DNA from: Candidatus Riflebacteria bacterium HGW-Riflebacteria-2
GTDB taxonomy: Bacteria > Muiribacteriota > Ozemobacteria > Ozemobacterales > Ozemobacteraceae
Length of the DNA: 52,831 bases
Direction: 5' to 3'
Assembly: GCA_002839435.1 (NCBI GenBank)
Contig: PGYA01000031.1
Span: 1-52,831, forward strand
Part shown: positions 27,043-36,160 of the stretch, one piece after another
Position numbering within the stretch: position 1 is the stretch's first letter
Layout of the letters: every line of letters begins with the position of its first letter
Made by a program: the position numbers and the translations under genes
Notes under the pieces: generated by a model
What the model was told of the DNA's origin: nothing
Databases searched by the model: none
What the model saw: the letters and a program-made list of their open reading frames with translations, nothing else

Positions 27043-29622
27043 ATGTGTGGTGTAATCGGGCTCATTCTCGCTAAAGACTCTGAAAAAATGGGGCAGACCG
27101 CCTGCAACCTGCTGCGGGCGCTCGAATATCGCGGCTACGACTCGACCGGCGCGGTGATTCAGACTGAAGCCGGCGAAATCACACTCAAAAAAGATGTCGG
27201 CGCTCCCAGTAAGGTGGTCTACGAACTCGGTATCGACAAACTTGTCGGCCAGATATTCTGCGGCCAGGTGCGCTGGGCCACTTTCGGTGCCGTCACCCGC
27301 GACAACGCGCAACCGCACGAAGTAAACTGCCACACCCACATTTACGGCGCTCATAACGGCAATATTACCAACTGCAGCCAGCTCAAGGAATGGCTCACCT
27401 CGCAGGGACACAAGGTTGTCAGCGATAACGACGGCGAAATGGTCGTACATACAGTCGAGCATTTTTTCGCCGAAGAGCTCAAGTTCAAAGATGAAAACAA
27501 CCGGCAGGATCGCTATGATGCGCTCAAAAAAGCTGTGGTCAGAGCCTGCCAGAAAACTACCGGCTCCTTCGCCGCCATCATTGTCGATCCGGTCGCACGC
27601 CGCACTGTGGCGATCAAAGCCGGCAGCAGTCTTTATATCGGCAAGGGTCACAGCACCGAACTCGACGATTTTTATCTGGCTTCTTCTGATCTCGCTTCGG
27701 TTCTACAGCTGACCAAGGTGCTGATTCCGATCAAAGAGAAGCAGTTCGCCATTTTTGACAGCAATGACTTCACCCTTTTTGATATCCGAGATGGCAGGCA
27801 ACTCGAGCACAATTGCCAGCGCAGCCTGCTCAAGGTCGAAGAAACAAAACTACAACATCCCTACCAATATTTCATGGAGCAGGAAATCTACAGTCAGAGC
27901 AAGAACACCGCCAAGCTGATCGGCCTGCTTTCGGGTGGGAATGATGTTATCAGACTGCTGCGTGACAATGTCGAAAGCCATGCCGATTGCTACGCCGGAA
28001 TCAGCGATTGTCTGCAGCAACTGGCCCTGGTTACCGATCACAATGCATTTGTCAGCCGCGTCGGCGAACTGTTCGAGTCACCGCAGATAACACAATTGGC
28101 GCAGCTTGCCGGCAAAGTCGACACTACGCGGATATCGCTCGAGCTTGAGTCAGGCTTTGCCTCGCTGCTCGAAGATGTGCGCAAGGCACTTGAAGAAATC
28201 GGCGGTGACCGTGGCAACCCCGTGCTGATGAGGCTGATCGACGGCATTTTTGAATTCGAAAACATCAAACTTCTCGAAGAACGCATGCGCGAGTTCGTCG
28301 ATACTATCGTCAAAGCTCGCAACAACGGTGATTCGATCTATATTCTTGCCTGCGGCACTTCTTTTCATGCCGCCAAAACGGCGCCGTTGTTCTTCAACGA
28401 AATCGCCGGCATTTCGGTCACGCCGCTGCTGCCCGGTGAATTCAGGGCACAGTGCACCCGTTCGCTCGGTGCCAATGACGTCGTGATCGGCATCAGTCAG
28501 AGCGGCGAGACGAAAGACCTGATCGATGTATTCAGCTTTTTAGAAGAGATTTACCCAGGCGTCAGGCGCATTTGTATTCTGAACAACACTAATTCAACGC
28601 TGGCACTGGAAAAGTCACATCTCTACGTGCCGTTGTTCTGCGGCCCCGAAATCGCAGTGCCCGCGACCAAGAGCTTTTTGAACCAGCTTCTGGTGCTCTA
28701 CGGCCTGGCACTCGAAGTAAAATCGCGCCTCGAAAAAGCGGGCGACGCAAAGATCGGCGACGGGCTTCCCGCCAGCTTTCATTTTGAAGAGATGAAGAAG
28801 ATTCCTGGTCTCATCGACCTTACCCTTAAAACCACGCAGCAGGAAACCGAAGTGGTGGCGCAGCAGCTCTATCTCAAGCCGAGCATGCACATTCTCGCGA
28901 CCCGCATTCTCGGCATCGCCAAAGAAGGCGCGCTGAAGATTCGCGAGATAGTGCTCAACCATACCGAGGGTTTTGAAGGCTCTGAGTTCAAGCATGGCCC
29001 CAACACCATTCTCGGGCTCAATTCGGTTTTCGGGCTTGATTCGGTGGCCGGGCTGATGGCGCATCTCGAAGAGGTGCTCAATTACGTGATCGAGAACCAG
29101 AAGGGTGAGCCACTCAAGCCGCGCGGCGTGCTGCGCATGTTCAAGGCGATCAGCGAGTATGCCTTCAAGGATCTGCAGCCGACCTACCTGAGCATCGAGG
29201 AACGTGAGATTTTCGACGAAGTGTTCAGTCATTTCGATGTTTTTGCCAGCCTTTACGACAACTACCCGCTGATTTTCATCACGACCCCACGCAAACGCGA
29301 CATAAATCTGACCATTTCCCAGATCAACACGCACAAGATCCGCGGTGCCAACGTCTACCTGATCGCCGAAGACAACAACGACCTGCGCGAAGCAGTGTCA
29401 GTAGCGCCCTCGATGACCTACCCCTACAAGCACGGCTACATCACGATTCCGCGCACCGACTCAAAAATCCTGCCGATTTTTTCGATCACCGTTGTGCTGC
29501 AGATGCTGGCCTTCAAAATGAGCCTGAAAAAAATGGAATTCATGAACCGCCTCGAAATCGCCGGCCACGGCGTTCATCCCGATGTCCCCAAAAACGTCAG
29601 CAAATCCATCACCGTCGACTGA
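27043..29622 (+). CDS. glmS: Glutamine--fructose-6-phosphate aminotransferase, extended form
   Basis: This protein of 859 residues makes glucosamine-6-phosphate for peptidoglycan and lipopolysaccharide. The nucleophile is Cys2 in MCGVIGL. LEYRGYDSTGAV, GQVRWATFGAV and the HNGNITN loop complete the glutaminase site. The isomerase half has CGTSFHAA, ISQSGETKDLIDV, FKHGPNTILG and a C-terminal PKNVSKSITVD that replaces the usual PRNLAKSVTVE. Ordinary GlmS has about 600-610 residues. The extra length comes mainly from about 120 helical residues between the glutaminase and first SIS domain (about 295-415) and about 80 residues inside the second SIS domain (about 665-745). All catalytic segments are intact, so it is probably active, and the insertions may carry regulation. 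Confidence 0.88.
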   Translation: MCGVIGLILAKDSEKMGQTACNLLRALEYRGYDSTGAVIQTEAGEITLKKDVGAPSKVVYELGIDKLVGQIFCGQVRWATFGAVTRDNAQPHEVNCHTHIYGAHNGNITNCSQLKEWLTSQGHKVVSDNDGEMVVHTVEHFFAEELKFKDENNRQDRYDALKKAVVRACQKTTGSFAAIIVDPVARRTVAIKAGSSLYIGKGHSTELDDFYLASSDLASVLQLTKVLIPIKEKQFAIFDSNDFTLFDIRDGRQLEHNCQRSLLKVEETKLQHPYQYFMEQEIYSQSKNTAKLIGLLSGGNDVIRLLRDNVESHADCYAGISDCLQQLALVTDHNAFVSRVGELFESPQITQLAQLAGKVDTTRISLELESGFASLLEDVRKALEEIGGDRGNPVLMRLIDGIFEFENIKLLEERMREFVDTIVKARNNGDSIYILACGTSFHAAKTAPLFFNEIAGISVTPLLPGEFRAQCTRSLGANDVVIGISQSGETKDLIDVFSFLEEIYPGVRRICILNNTNSTLALEKSHLYVPLFCGPEIAVPATKSFLNQLLVLYGLALEVKSRLEKAGDAKIGDGLPASFHFEEMKKIPGLIDLTLKTTQQETEVVAQQLYLKPSMHILATRILGIAKEGALKIREIVLNHTEGFEGSEFKHGPNTILGLNSVFGLDSVAGLMAHLEEVLNYVIENQKGEPLKPRGVLRMFKAISEYAFKDLQPTYLSIEEREIFDEVFSHFDVFASLYDNYPLIFITTPRKRDINLTISQINTHKIRGANVYLIAEDNNDLREAVSVAPSMTYPYKHGYITIPRTDSKILPIFSITVVLQMLAFKMSLKKMEFMNRLEIAGHGVHPDVPKNVSKSITVD

Positions 29623-29632
29623 ACTTTGCAAC

Positions 29633-29661
29633 TTGACGATAGTATCATTTGATACTATCAT
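29633..29661 (+). promoter_or_regulatory. Fic promoter with perfect palindrome between -35 and -10
   Basis: TTGACG (29633-29638), a 17-bp spacer and TATCAT (29656-29661) form a near-consensus sigma-70 promoter. A perfect inverted repeat, GATAGTATCA (29638-29647) and TGATACTATC (29650-29659), fills the spacer and overlaps both boxes. Transcription should start at about 29667-29670, which is the Fic ATG itself at 29668, so the mRNA is probably leaderless. No Shine-Dalgarno sequence is present. Confidence 0.7.
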
Positions 29662-29667
29662 AAAGAT

Positions 29668-30636
29668 ATGAAGCCGCCCTATGAAATAACGCGCAAAATA
29701 CTTGAATTGTATGGACAAATAACCGAGGCACTTGGTATTTGCCGAAGTCTGCTGCTGGTTAAGCCAGAAGCGCGGCTCCGAAAACAAAACCGGATAAGAA
29801 CGATTCATTCATCATTGGCAATAGAAGGCAATACGCTCAATATAGAGCATGTCGCCGCAATTATCGACAATATTCATGTGGTTGGCCCACAAAAGGATAT
29901 ACTGGAAGTTCAGAATGCAATAAAGGCATACGATCGGCTTAAAGACTTCAATCCGCTTAAAGTAAATGACTTTCTCAAAGCCCATAGCGTATTGATGCAT
30001 GGTCTGGTTGATGATCCGGGAAAATTCAGAAAATCACATGTCGGCATAATGAAAGGAAAGCAGGTTTCTCATATTGCCCCTCGACACAGCATGGTTCCAG
30101 GATTGATGAATGATCTATTCAAATATTTAAAAGAAGATAACGACCTGGAATTAATAAAAAGCTGTGTTTTCCATTATGAAATGGAATTTATTCACCCGTT
30201 CGAGGATGGCAATGGACGAATGGGAAGATACTGGCAAACCCGCCTGTTGATGAAGGTAAACCCTATATTCGAGTTTGTGCCTGTAGAAAAAGTAATCAAG
30301 GATAATCAAAAAGAGTATTATCAGGCTCTAGAGCTCTCTGACAAAGCAGGAAATTCAACCCGTTTCATTGAATTTATGCTGGAAGTAATCAATAAGTCAT
30401 TACGTGAAACGATCGACGCAACCAGGGCACCCGGCCCTGACTACACCAGCCGGACAGAATATGCATTATCAGTTCTGAACGATTGGTTTGATCGAAAAGA
30501 ATACATGAAAATATGTAAAGGTATCTCCACTGCTACGGCCAGCAGAGATATCAGGCAAATGATCGATGACGGGAAAATTGAGTCGGCAGGCTCAGGTCGA
30601 ATGACAAAGTATAAGAAAAAGCCAGCTGCCGAATGA
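29668..30636 (+). CDS. Fic-family protein adenylyltransferase with C-terminal winged helix
   Basis: This is a 322-residue protein. The catalytic motif is complete: HPFEDGNGRMGR with the general base H176. An N-terminal self-inhibitory motif of class II Fic proteins, (S/T)xxxE(G/N), is present as SLAIEGN (S49, E53). The C-terminal 60 residues read as a winged helix-turn-helix (YMKICKGISTATASRDIRQM, then a GKIESAGSGRMTKYK wing). This domain could bind the palindrome in its own promoter. Family members attach AMP to hydroxyl side chains of target proteins. The gene is more AT-rich than its neighbours, which suggests recent acquisition. Confidence 0.9.
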   Translation: MKPPYEITRKILELYGQITEALGICRSLLLVKPEARLRKQNRIRTIHSSLAIEGNTLNIEHVAAIIDNIHVVGPQKDILEVQNAIKAYDRLKDFNPLKVNDFLKAHSVLMHGLVDDPGKFRKSHVGIMKGKQVSHIAPRHSMVPGLMNDLFKYLKEDNDLELIKSCVFHYEMEFIHPFEDGNGRMGRYWQTRLLMKVNPIFEFVPVEKVIKDNQKEYYQALELSDKAGNSTRFIEFMLEVINKSLRETIDATRAPGPDYTSRTEYALSVLNDWFDRKEYMKICKGISTATASRDIRQMIDDGKIESAGSGRMTKYKKKPAAE

Positions 30637-30725
30637 TTTTATAAACAGCCGCAGACGCTGGACTTATTCCGGTTGGTACTGCAAATAGCAACCCTTCTGT
30701 GCTAAAATCATTTACCGGAGGCTTT

Positions 30726-31343
30726 ATGGTTAACGTATCATCGGCGGCGCAGATATGGCTGCAGCAGATAACTGGCTCGTTGAGTTTTTACAGCGAAGGC
30801 AGGTTTTTTGACATGGTCAAAAAATGCTGTGATGAGCCTGAAAACATCAACGACGAATTGAGCGAATGGCTGCGCGTTGTCCGCAATGAAGAAAACCAAC
30901 CCCGGCTGCCAGCTTTTGCTGAACGATTAAAAGCATTTACTGATCCTCGGGCAACCTACGAACTTTATCTTATGGGGTTTCCCTGGGGGCTTAAATATCC
31001 TTCAACGCCTGATCATGTGGAAATGGCGCGCCGGATCTTTGGCGAACATATCAGGCAACCGCTGACCATAATACAGAAAGAACTACTGGCTGATATGGTG
31101 AGAAATTCGGCGCAGGACGGCGACTTTGTCTTTCAGGCGCTTCTGAATGTTGTCGATAAAAGCTTTGAAAGATTCCTGGTGCCGCGAATCGATGAGGCAC
31201 GCGACAGCCTGAAAGATTATCTCGAGCGCCCCGACTGGGAAGGCGATTATTACGATCAGATCAATGTCATCATGTATGAAAAGCGGATCAGCGAACTGGA
31301 AAGCCTTCTACAGGCTGCACGCAAAAACCCGGTGCCAAAATGA
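30726..31343 (+). CDS. Conserved-looking cytosolic protein of unknown function
   Basis: This is a 205-residue protein. The ATG at 30726 has GGAGG five bases upstream, which decides it over an earlier in-frame ATG at 30699. An extended -10 (TGCTAAAAT, 30700-30708) suggests its own promoter. The sequence is helical, without signal peptide or membrane segments, and ends in a coiled-coil-like stretch (YEKRISELESLLQAARK). I do not recognise a family. It follows the Fic gene by 89 bp and may belong to the same accessory insert, although its base composition is closer to that of the bulk genome. Confidence 0.6.
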   Translation: MVNVSSAAQIWLQQITGSLSFYSEGRFFDMVKKCCDEPENINDELSEWLRVVRNEENQPRLPAFAERLKAFTDPRATYELYLMGFPWGLKYPSTPDHVEMARRIFGEHIRQPLTIIQKELLADMVRNSAQDGDFVFQALLNVVDKSFERFLVPRIDEARDSLKDYLERPDWEGDYYDQINVIMYEKRISELESLLQAARKNPVPK

Positions 31344-31360
31344 CCCGACCCCGGAAAAGC

Positions 31361-31423
31361 TTCGATTATAAACGAAACTTTTTGCAATTCATTCAATTCC
31401 TTCGACTATAGTCGAATGTTTTT
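31361..31423. terminator. Tandem palindromic terminators between convergent genes
   Basis: Two related palindromes lie exactly 40 bp apart between two convergent stop codons. They are TTCGATTATAAACGAA (31361-31376, one mismatch) and TTCGACTATAGTCGAA (31401-31416, perfect). Each is followed closely by a run of five T residues on the plus strand. They would terminate the 30726 gene. The spacing suggests a local duplication. Confidence 0.55.
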
Positions 31424-31426
31424 GTG

Positions 31427-32161
31427 TCACCAGAACAGGCGGCCGCTGAATTCGACGCCGGAAGGGGTGATGTGCAGCTGGTCGAGCGCGGCCTGATACG
31501 GCAGGGCCGCGAAATCCCACAGCGGGTTGAGCCAGTCGAGAAATATCTTGTTCAGTTCGGGCGTGAAAGGCTGATTGTTCATCTGGCCGTTGATGATATC
31601 GAGCATGATCTGACTGCCTTCGGTTCTGACGCTGAGAGTGACGTCGAAGGGTGACATTTCCTGGGGCAGAAAGCTGAACGGGTTGCCGGGCACCTTTTTC
31701 ATGTCGATCTTACCGGTTACTCTCACCTGCCCGGCCGCAAATACGATTGTGACGTCAGCGAAAATGCGCCGCTTTGCTGAGAGGCGACTGATTTCGCGGT
31801 GCACAAGCTCGTTAACGGCAGCGGCTTCGATAAAGGCAGCAACTTCAATATGGGCAGCATTTTGCAGACCGGCGAAGTCGAAATCGCCGTTTTTAAATGT
31901 TTCGAGATCGCCCTGTTTCAGGCCGGCAAATGAGATTTTCGCTCGTTTGATAATGGTTTCGCGGATCGGCTGATGGTTGAGCTCAACGACATAATCGTTG
32001 CCGATATACTGCCCGGACTGCTTCAAAACCTCGCGGGCACAACGCAGCGCCTCACGTTCGAACTGCGCGATCTGGCGCGGCCCGGTGGTCAGTGCTGCAA
32101 CTGTTGCTGTTACCAGCAGAAAAAACACCAGAGAATAACTTATCGGTCTGATCTTCTGCAT
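31427..32161 (-). CDS. Secreted or membrane-anchored protein, possibly LmeA/DUF2993-like lipid-binding
   Basis: This is a 244-residue protein with the ATG at 32161 following GGAGG. Residues 8-25 form a signal or anchor helix (YSLVFFLLVTATVAALTT). The remainder is beta-rich with repeated conserved-looking segments: KRAKISFAGLKQGDLETF, FADVTIVFAAGQVRVTG and LSVRTEGSQIMLDIINGQMN. This resembles the tubular lipid-binding DUF2993 fold in layout (repeated F.G..V...G units and an N-terminal helix). The similarity is weak, so I give it only as a possibility. It is convergent with the 30726 gene and lies 121 bp after cstA on the same strand. Confidence 0.6.
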   Translation of the reverse strand: MQKIRPISYSLVFFLLVTATVAALTTGPRQIAQFEREALRCAREVLKQSGQYIGNDYVVELNHQPIRETIIKRAKISFAGLKQGDLETFKNGDFDFAGLQNAAHIEVAAFIEAAAVNELVHREISRLSAKRRIFADVTIVFAAGQVRVTGKIDMKKVPGNPFSFLPQEMSPFDVTLSVRTEGSQIMLDIINGQMNNQPFTPELNKIFLDWLNPLWDFAALPYQAALDQLHITPSGVEFSGRLFW

Positions 32162-32282
32162 AATTTTCCTCCAGCCATTCAATTACCGAACTTTTTAACT
32201 GAGAATCTCGTAATCAACATTATATACCGAATTTTTCACCGAACTTTTCGATAATTTTCCCGAACATACAAGATTGTCAGAA

Positions 32283-33914
32283 TCATCTGGCGGAAGCTTC
32301 GGGATGGCCCTGACGCAGTATGCCGGCGGCTTCCCAGGCCAGAACGGTGGCGAGCAGCAGCAGAATAGCGCTGAGGCCGGCCATCAGATAGCCCTGCTTA
32401 CCAAGATTATCGATAATGACGTTGATCAGCGCGCAGCAGGTCACAAGAAACATTGTAACCATCGGTACAATGATAAACAGCGGTTTTTTATGAAAAGAAT
32501 GAAAATACCAGACGGTTATGCTGAGCAGCGCAATCGAGGCCAGCAGCTGGTTGGCCGAGCCGAACAGAGGCCAGATTGCCTTCCATTGGCCGGTGAACAT
32601 CAGAATTGCGCCCGGCAGAATGGCAAGCATGGTGGCGACATGCTTGTTGCGGCAGATTGCGCGCGGCTTTTCCGGCATGAATTCAGCGAGTTCCTGAAAA
32701 GCGAAGCGACCGAGGCGGGTCGCGGTATCGAGGCTGGTCAAGGCAAAAGCCGAAACGACAAGCGAAACGAAGCTGACCAGAACTGCCGGATCGAATTTGA
32801 GCCCGGGAATCGCATTGATCGCCTGCGCCATACCGTTCGAAAAGACGCCAACCGGACCTTTTGCCGCAAGATCGGCCACATAACTTTCGCTGCTGAGCAT
32901 GGCCGCAGTCAACAGGGCCAGAATAGCAAGAAAGGTTTCGATCAGCATACCGCCAAAAGCGACCGGCTGCGCGTCACTTTCGCGGTCGAGCTGCTTGGCG
33001 GTGGTTCCTGAGGCGACGAGCGAATGAAAGCCGCTGATTGCACCGCAGGCGACGGTTACGAACAGCATCGGAAACAGATAACCAAGCGACTCGGCCTTGA
33101 AGGAGGTAAAGGCCGGAGCGACTATTGTCGGGTTGTAGAACAGCATACCGATGAAGCCTGCAGCCAGAAGAATGTAGAGCAGAAATGAATTGAGATAGTC
33201 GCGTGGCTGCAACAACAGCCAGACCGGCGCCACCGAAGCGACATAAATATACACCAGCAGAATGTAGATCCAGGTCGATTCGGCAATACTTACCGGAAAA
33301 ACCTGGCCGAGCCAAACCATGATTAGCAGCAAGGTTACGCCGACAACCGAAGCCGGTGCCAGAGACATTTTGAAGCGGTTCAACGCAACGCCAAAAACGA
33401 TTGCCAGCGCGATAAACATCAGCGAAGAACTCGCCGCCGCCGGAACCGTTGCAAAGGTTTTGGCGACGATAATCGCAAAGGCAGCAATTACCAGCGCCAG
33501 CGTAAACCAGGTGAACAGCAGAAACAGAATGCTGCCACGGCTGCCGACATGCTTTTTGATGACCTCGCCGATCGAGCGCCCGTCATTGCGCACCGAAACG
33601 AAAAGCGCGGCAAAATCATGCATGGCACCGAAAAAAATGCCGCCCAGTATCAGCCACAGAAGAACCGGCACCCAGCCGAATACGGCGGCGCTGACCGGCC
33701 CGATAATCGGCGCCGCGCCGGCAATCGAAGCAAAATGATGGCCGAGCAGAACCGGTGCCCGCGCCGGCACATAATCGACGTCGTCACGCAGGCGATGCGC
33801 CGGCGTCAGCAGTGTATCGTCTACACCGAATTTCTTTGCCACCCAACGCCCATAAAGCGCATAGGCAGCGATCAACAGAACAAGCGAAGCAAGCAGCAAT
33901 AACGAACCACTCAT
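32283..33914 (-). CDS. cstA: CstA-family carbon starvation transporter
   Basis: This is a 543-residue inner-membrane protein with about 15 hydrophobic helices. Family hallmarks are HHFASIAGAAPIIGPVSAAV, WLILGGIFFGAMHDFAALF, GAISGFHSLVASGTTAKQL and LFGSANQLLASIALL. E. coli CstA has about 700 residues; this shorter form lacks part of the C-terminal helices, as in many non-enteric members. CstA proteins take up pyruvate or peptides when carbon is scarce, and in enterics cAMP-CRP activates the gene. Two adenylate cyclases in the window make cAMP control conceivable, but I see no clear CRP site. Confidence 0.93.
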   Translation of the reverse strand: MSGSLLLLASLVLLIAAYALYGRWVAKKFGVDDTLLTPAHRLRDDVDYVPARAPVLLGHHFASIAGAAPIIGPVSAAVFGWVPVLLWLILGGIFFGAMHDFAALFVSVRNDGRSIGEVIKKHVGSRGSILFLLFTWFTLALVIAAFAIIVAKTFATVPAAASSSLMFIALAIVFGVALNRFKMSLAPASVVGVTLLLIMVWLGQVFPVSIAESTWIYILLVYIYVASVAPVWLLLQPRDYLNSFLLYILLAAGFIGMLFYNPTIVAPAFTSFKAESLGYLFPMLFVTVACGAISGFHSLVASGTTAKQLDRESDAQPVAFGGMLIETFLAILALLTAAMLSSESYVADLAAKGPVGVFSNGMAQAINAIPGLKFDPAVLVSFVSLVVSAFALTSLDTATRLGRFAFQELAEFMPEKPRAICRNKHVATMLAILPGAILMFTGQWKAIWPLFGSANQLLASIALLSITVWYFHSFHKKPLFIIVPMVTMFLVTCCALINVIIDNLGKQGYLMAGLSAILLLLATVLAWEAAGILRQGHPEASAR

Positions 33915-34020
33915 TTCCCCACCCCGGCAAAGTTTTCAACCATCTTACTCCTGCCCGCACAAAATTTCAGCAATTTTATCAACAGTCTGCCTTGTTCTGG
34001 TTGTTTTCACGACTGCTGTT

Positions 34021-34052
34021 CATCTGCGAAATTCTTTATAATCTGTGGATAA
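34021..34052. repeat. Interspersed non-coding repeat (copy 3, degenerate)
   Basis: CATCTGCGAAATTCTTTATA followed by ATCTGTGGATAA lies in the divergent gap between cstA and the 34130 gene. It matches the ATCTGCGAAATCTGCGGATAA block at 26.94 kb with an expanded middle, so it is a degenerate copy of the same repeat family. Confidence 0.45.
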
Positions 34053-34129
34053 CTGCATTTCAACTTATGAGTATATTGTGATATCTTTTACATGAACTGA
34101 AAAATTTACGGCAAAGAGAGCATTCGGCC

Positions 34130-34948
34130 ATGGAACGCAATGAATTCGAACAGGTTTTGAAACGAGCCCTCGAACTGAAAAGCCTTCAGAAAAAACAGCC
34201 CGATGACAGTTTTGCACTCGAAGACCTGCAGTCCGCGGCAACGCGGCTCGGCATCGAGCCCGAGATCCTTGAACAGGCCCTTCGCGACACCAGAAAACAG
34301 TTCAAAAAGTTTCATCTCGCTGACAGCCCCGAAGAAGTGCGCGAGGCCTTCATCAAGCATTTCCTGATGACCGAAACCCACACCGGGCCGGGCATGGCCA
34401 TGGTCAAGCTGGACCACCCCTCGATCAGCGCCGGCAGCAACAGCCCGGTGACGGTCTTCCACCCGCAGGCAAAATCGATAAATGCCCACATAGAGTTCAC
34501 GCCGGCGCCAGGCGGCGGCACCAACGTAACCTGGACCGGCAACTCGAGAATGCCGACCAGCACCAAAGTTCTTGTCGGCGGCTGGCCGCTTCTCATCCTC
34601 ATTCCGCTGGCGATTTCGGCATTTCTCGAAGGGGCCGCCCTGCTGACCCTGCTGCCGATAGCGCTGATCTTCCTGTTCACCTCGCTGGTCATGCTGGCGG
34701 GCATGAAGCACAACACCGGGCGGCTCGAAGCCTCGCTGGTCAATTATTTCCAGAACTGCCAGACGCTCGACGAGATCGAAAGACAGAAGCAGCTCAAGAC
34801 CGAACTCACGCAGCTCAGGAAAAACGCCGCAGCGAAGCCGGTCATGGATGAAAGCGTTCTGCGCGCGCCAATGCCCGAGCTGAACGAAGACCCCGACGAA
34901 GAGCAGTCTGACGCCCCGCGCCCGCCCGCAGGCAGGCTAAGAGAGTGA
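34130..34948 (+). CDS. Membrane protein with N-terminal helical domain and two transmembrane helices
   Basis: This is a 272-residue protein. Residues 1-60 are helical, with FALEDLQSAATRLGIEPEILEQAL, a pattern common in small DUF1707/SHOCT-like N-termini that precede membrane segments. A beta-rich stretch (about 85-140) leads to two adjacent transmembrane helices (WPLLILIPLAISAFLEGA and LTLLPIALIFLFTSLVMLAG). The tail is Pro/Glu-rich and polar. I do not recognise a precise family. The stop overlaps the GTG start of the next gene in a GTGA arrangement, so the two genes are translationally coupled. Confidence 0.6.
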   Translation: MERNEFEQVLKRALELKSLQKKQPDDSFALEDLQSAATRLGIEPEILEQALRDTRKQFKKFHLADSPEEVREAFIKHFLMTETHTGPGMAMVKLDHPSISAGSNSPVTVFHPQAKSINAHIEFTPAPGGGTNVTWTGNSRMPTSTKVLVGGWPLLILIPLAISAFLEGAALLTLLPIALIFLFTSLVMLAGMKHNTGRLEASLVNYFQNCQTLDEIERQKQLKTELTQLRKNAAAKPVMDESVLRAPMPELNEDPDEEQSDAPRPPAGRLRE

Positions 34949-36090
34949 AATATCCCGGAATCCTGTTGGCACTGTTGATCGCTATACTCACGGCTTCAGT
35001 GCCGACTTCGACGGCTGCAGCAGAGCAAACTACTTACTCGGCAAGCTCAATAAACATAACTACAGGAGAGACTGAGAGCATGACCTGGTTTGAAATACTG
35101 ACCGGATTTAAAGAAGAATCGCCTGAGCAGGTGCGCAAAAACCTGATTGTCGAAGGCAACCGGCTCAAATCAATGGTTAACGGCAAAAGCTACATCTGCG
35201 GCACTCTGACGACACCTTCGCTGGCTGAGCTGCGGCAGCAGGTCGCCGCGGTCGCCAGTTCGGCCGGCCGTCTGACAATGCTCTCGATCGTCGGCAATGT
35301 ACAGCACATGCACAAAGACCCGGCCAACGCCAATGCGATGTTTCAGGTTGCCTCGCAGTTCAATCTGCTCGAAATGGTCGGCCCGCAGGTCACGCCGGAG
35401 CGCGGTGTCGGCATTTACGAAAACGACCGCACCCAGGGCCCGGCCTGCGCTATTTCAGCCGGCGCCGGCACAATTTATCGTAATTATTTCGTTCCGGTAA
35501 ACGGCAAAATCGGCCAGACTGCCGACAACCAGCTCGACTGCCTCGCCGATCTCGGTGCCGCGCTGGGCAACAAAAACAACCGCCTCTGGAAGATGCAGAA
35601 CGGCTACGCCCTACCCACTCAGACAGCTCTCGCAGAAATCAACGATCGCCTGCAAACGGCCAACGAAGCCGAGCGCGACCGCCTGCGCGGCCTGCTGCGC
35701 ATCGGGGTACACGCACAGATTGAAGTAACACTCGACAACGCCGGCCATCGCGTTTCGCAGGCTTACTGCTCGGCGCTGCCGGTCGCTTATTCTGGTATCT
35801 CTTCGCAGCGCTGGGAAAGCTTCGCGCGCCTCGTGCTCGAAGCCGCCTACGAAGCAACCTTCTGCGCGGCAGTCAGCAACGCGCAACAGACCGGCTGCCG
35901 ACGCCTTTTCCTCACCGCTCTCGGCGGCGGCGCCTTCGGCAACGACAAACAATGGATCCTCGACGCAATCAAACGTGCGGCCACCCTCTACCGCGCCCAC
36001 GACCTCGAAGTCTACATCGTCAGCTACGGCAGCGCCGACCCCGCGTTTCTGAGTCTGATCGACGACTTCAATCAGTCACAGCAGCATTGA
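34945..36090 (+). CDS. Secreted protein with macrodomain/PARG-reminiscent motifs, function unknown
   Basis: This is a 381-residue protein with a GTG start overlapping the preceding stop. Residues 1-26 form a signal peptide. The rest is well ordered, with striking glycine-rich motifs: VTPERGVGIYENDRTQGPAC, AISAGAGTIYRNYFV and, near the end, FLTALGGGAFGNDKQWILDA. The last segment recalls the C-terminal GAFGN strand-loop of microbial PARG-like macrodomains. The typical macrodomain VNAAN and GGGVD loops are not evident. It could be a divergent ADP-ribose-processing or nucleotide-binding protein exported to the periplasm. The link is a motif impression and could be wrong. It is coupled to the membrane protein before it. 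Confidence 0.6.
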   Translation: MKYPGILLALLIAILTASVPTSTAAAEQTTYSASSINITTGETESMTWFEILTGFKEESPEQVRKNLIVEGNRLKSMVNGKSYICGTLTTPSLAELRQQVAAVASSAGRLTMLSIVGNVQHMHKDPANANAMFQVASQFNLLEMVGPQVTPERGVGIYENDRTQGPACAISAGAGTIYRNYFVPVNGKIGQTADNQLDCLADLGAALGNKNNRLWKMQNGYALPTQTALAEINDRLQTANEAERDRLRGLLRIGVHAQIEVTLDNAGHRVSQAYCSALPVAYSGISSQRWESFARLVLEAAYEATFCAAVSNAQQTGCRRLFLTALGGGAFGNDKQWILDAIKRAATLYRAHDLEVYIVSYGSADPAFLSLIDDFNQSQQH

Positions 36091-36160
36091 TGGCTAACGA
36101 CACACAATCAGCATTAACCGTGCTATAAAAAATTATAATCCGCCCAAGCAGCAAAATTCA

